This document shows positions 4,582 to 5,683 of a stretch of 5,683 nucleotides of DNA, piece after piece. The stretch is from Patescibacteria group bacterium. Lineage in GTDB: Bacteria > Patescibacteria > UBA1384 > CAILIB01. Below the pieces are notes generated by a model. It saw only the letters and a list, made by a program, of their open reading frames with translations. It ran no database searches and was not told the DNA's origin. Each line of letters begins with the position of its first letter. Position 1 is the first letter of the stretch. The stretch spans positions 1 to 5,683 of the forward strand of contig JAJFBK010000045.1 of assembly GCA_020696955.1 (NCBI GenBank), given 5' to 3'. The position numbers and the translations under genes are program-made.

Positions 4582-5683
4582 GATCATACGCGCACTTGAA
4601 GAAGGCCTTGCCTTTATTCGTGATGAGCAAAAAGATTCCGGTCTTTTCATAAGCTTGAGTAGCACGAAGGAGAGTGATTTTTCCCATGCCCTTGAGTACC
4701 AGACAACATTCGTAACCTCGCTCATTCTCTCGGCTCTTAGTCGCATTCCTTCTTCATTGGATCTGGATGAAATCAAGAAGAGGGGAGCTCGGTTCTTATT
4801 GGAAGAACGGTCCAAAGACTGGTCGTTCAATTACTGGTCACGGAACTCAAGTCAGTATAAGGAGCTGCCCTATCCCGACGACTTGGATGATACATTCTGT
4901 GCCGCCGCCGCACTTCAAGAGATAAATCCAGGCCTCATTGACGGAAAGGCGCTGGCTTCCCTTATCACCTTGCTTACTGCCACTGAAGCCAAGCCTGGCG
5001 GTCCTTATAAGACATGGATCGTGGATTCTCGGCTTCCTGATCCTATATGGCATGATGTCGACGTTGCGGTTAACAGCAATGTCGGTTTTTTTCTTTCCCT
5101 CCAAGAAGCTTCAGTGCCCGGGATAAACGAGCTGATTGAAGGGGCAATACAGAACAATTCTTTTACCTCCCCTTACTATCCCAACCCGTTTCCAATCATT
5201 TATTTTATCTCCAGGTTTTATAAAGGCGAGATGCAGGAGGGGCTAGTGCGTATTCTCAAGGCCAAACGCTTGGCAAAAAGGGGGTGGGGGAATTCGCTTT
5301 TCACAGCTCTGGCCCTTACTTCACTTTCAGACTTGGGAGAAGACCTCAAGCCTTTTGCTTCGGAAGTTGATCAGCTTCTCCAGGAAAGAGAAGGCGACCA
5401 TTGGCCGACGATTACTTTTCTCCTTGACCCGGTGGTACGCCAAAAGTTTCATTACTGCGGATCTGGATCCCTCACGACTGCCTTTTGTTTAGAGGCACTT
5501 GGCCGGTATCTGAAAAGCACTGAAGTTCCTAGGCTCGTATCTTCTTATGAGAATACGGCCACCGCAGTCATTTCTCTTATGGATGAAGACCTGGCAAGTG
5601 TTCCTCTGATTCTCCAGCAACCGCTGCGTGAACGAGTGAAAGCTTTGGCGTCACCAGGTAGCAGTCAAAAGATAATGGTACTG
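4568..5683 (+). CDS. Alpha/alpha-toroid (prenyltransferase/squalene-oxidase repeat, terpene-cyclase-like) protein, 3' end missing
   Basis: An open frame of 372 codons runs to the window edge without a stop. It resembles the alpha/alpha-barrel proteins annotated with prenyltransferase and squalene-oxidase repeats. The N-terminus (ALEEGLAFIRDEQKDSGLF) has the opening helix-turn of such repeats. PYPDDLDDTFCAAAAL (101-116) carries Asp105-Leu-Asp107-Asp108-Thr, matching the DxDDT acid motif of class II diterpene and squalene-hopene cyclases. Other marked segments are WHDVDVAVNSNVGFFLSL (161-178), SPYYPNPFPIIYFISRFY (201-218), KRGWGNSLFTALAL (237-250) and FHYCGSGSLTTAFCLEAL (294-311). No signal peptide or clear membrane span is seen. 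The ATG overlaps the kinase end by 14 nt in another frame, implying coupled expression; a TTG at 4550 is a less likely start. It could be an isoprenoid cyclase, a peptide-modifying enzyme or a non-catalytic toroid. The fold is fairly sure, the substrate unknown. Confidence 0.75.
   Translation, partial: MSQAKIIRALEEGLAFIRDEQKDSGLFISLSSTKESDFSHALEYQTTFVTSLILSALSRIPSSLDLDEIKKRGARFLLEERSKDWSFNYWSRNSSQYKELPYPDDLDDTFCAAAALQEINPGLIDGKALASLITLLTATEAKPGGPYKTWIVDSRLPDPIWHDVDVAVNSNVGFFLSLQEASVPGINELIEGAIQNNSFTSPYYPNPFPIIYFISRFYKGEMQEGLVRILKAKRLAKRGWGNSLFTALALTSLSDLGEDLKPFASEVDQLLQEREGDHWPTITFLLDPVVRQKFHYCGSGSLTTAFCLEALGRYLKSTEVPRLVSSYENTATAVISLMDEDLASVPLILQQPLRERVKALASPGSSQKIMVL

Noticed and set aside
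4111..4830. 239-codon minus-strand open frame spanning the kinase end and toroid start
   Set aside because: It overlaps the catalytic ATPase domain of the kinase and the start of the toroid gene; its product resembles nothing and it has no promoter or ribosome site that I can see.
4938..5126. 62-codon plus-strand open frame
   Set aside because: Out of frame within the toroid coding sequence, which is continuous from 4568 to the window end.
5447..5500. LanC-like lanthipeptide cyclase suggested by the toroid fold and a CG pair in FHYCGSGSL
   Set aside because: The visible part lacks the LanC zinc-ligand pattern (WCxG then CHG), and the neighbouring peptide has no Cys to form thioether rings; the missing 3' end leaves slight doubt.
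1..5683. CRISPR array, tRNA/rRNA genes, insertion sequences or attachment sites
   Set aside because: No repeated spacer pattern, cloverleaf, transposase-like frame or terminal repeats were seen by reading; every gap between genes is under 100 nt apart from the stretch holding the small peptide gene.

Overview
The window reads almost entirely left to right and looks bacterial. It has about 47% G+C by eye, short gaps and tightly packed genes. Gene content (a TerC-like DUF475 protein, a small membrane-bound YdjM-like hydrolase, and a toroid protein of the squalene/diterpene-cyclase type beside a two-component system) and poor Shine-Dalgarno sites at most starts suggest a Patescibacteria/CPR-like genome. 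That placement is inference from general style; no rRNA or marker-gene comparison was possible.

Region 1 (1-2205) is housekeeping and membrane genes: the 3' part of argS (arginyl-tRNA synthetase), a YdjM/DUF457-type membrane metal-dependent hydrolase, and a DUF475/TerC-family membrane protein. Stop-to-start gaps are only 2 and 1 nt, so they are probably one transcript.

Region 2 (2206-5683) is a signalling and possible modification cassette. After a 98-nt AT-rich promoter region carrying an 11-bp tandem repeat come: an OmpR/PhoB-type response regulator; an unlisted 39-codon gene with a perfect Shine-Dalgarno site encoding a Ser-rich peptide with an aromatic C-terminal tail (YPWYDEAS); a strong intrinsic terminator followed at once by a consensus TATAAT; a histidine kinase with a multi-pass membrane sensor; and, overlapping its end by 14 nt, an alpha/alpha-toroid protein with a DLDD motif like class II terpene cyclases. 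The last gene runs off the window.

The order regulator - peptide - membrane kinase - cyclase/prenyltransferase-like enzyme suggests a peptide-signalling or modified-peptide locus, loosely analogous in layout to Bacillus ComQXPA though the enzyme is of a different fold. On this hypothesis the peptide would be strongly translated, perhaps modified by the toroid enzyme or by enzymes encoded downstream, and sensed by the kinase, which phosphorylates the regulator, which feeds back on the cassette. Only the gene order, motifs and control signals are seen directly; the functional link is inference.
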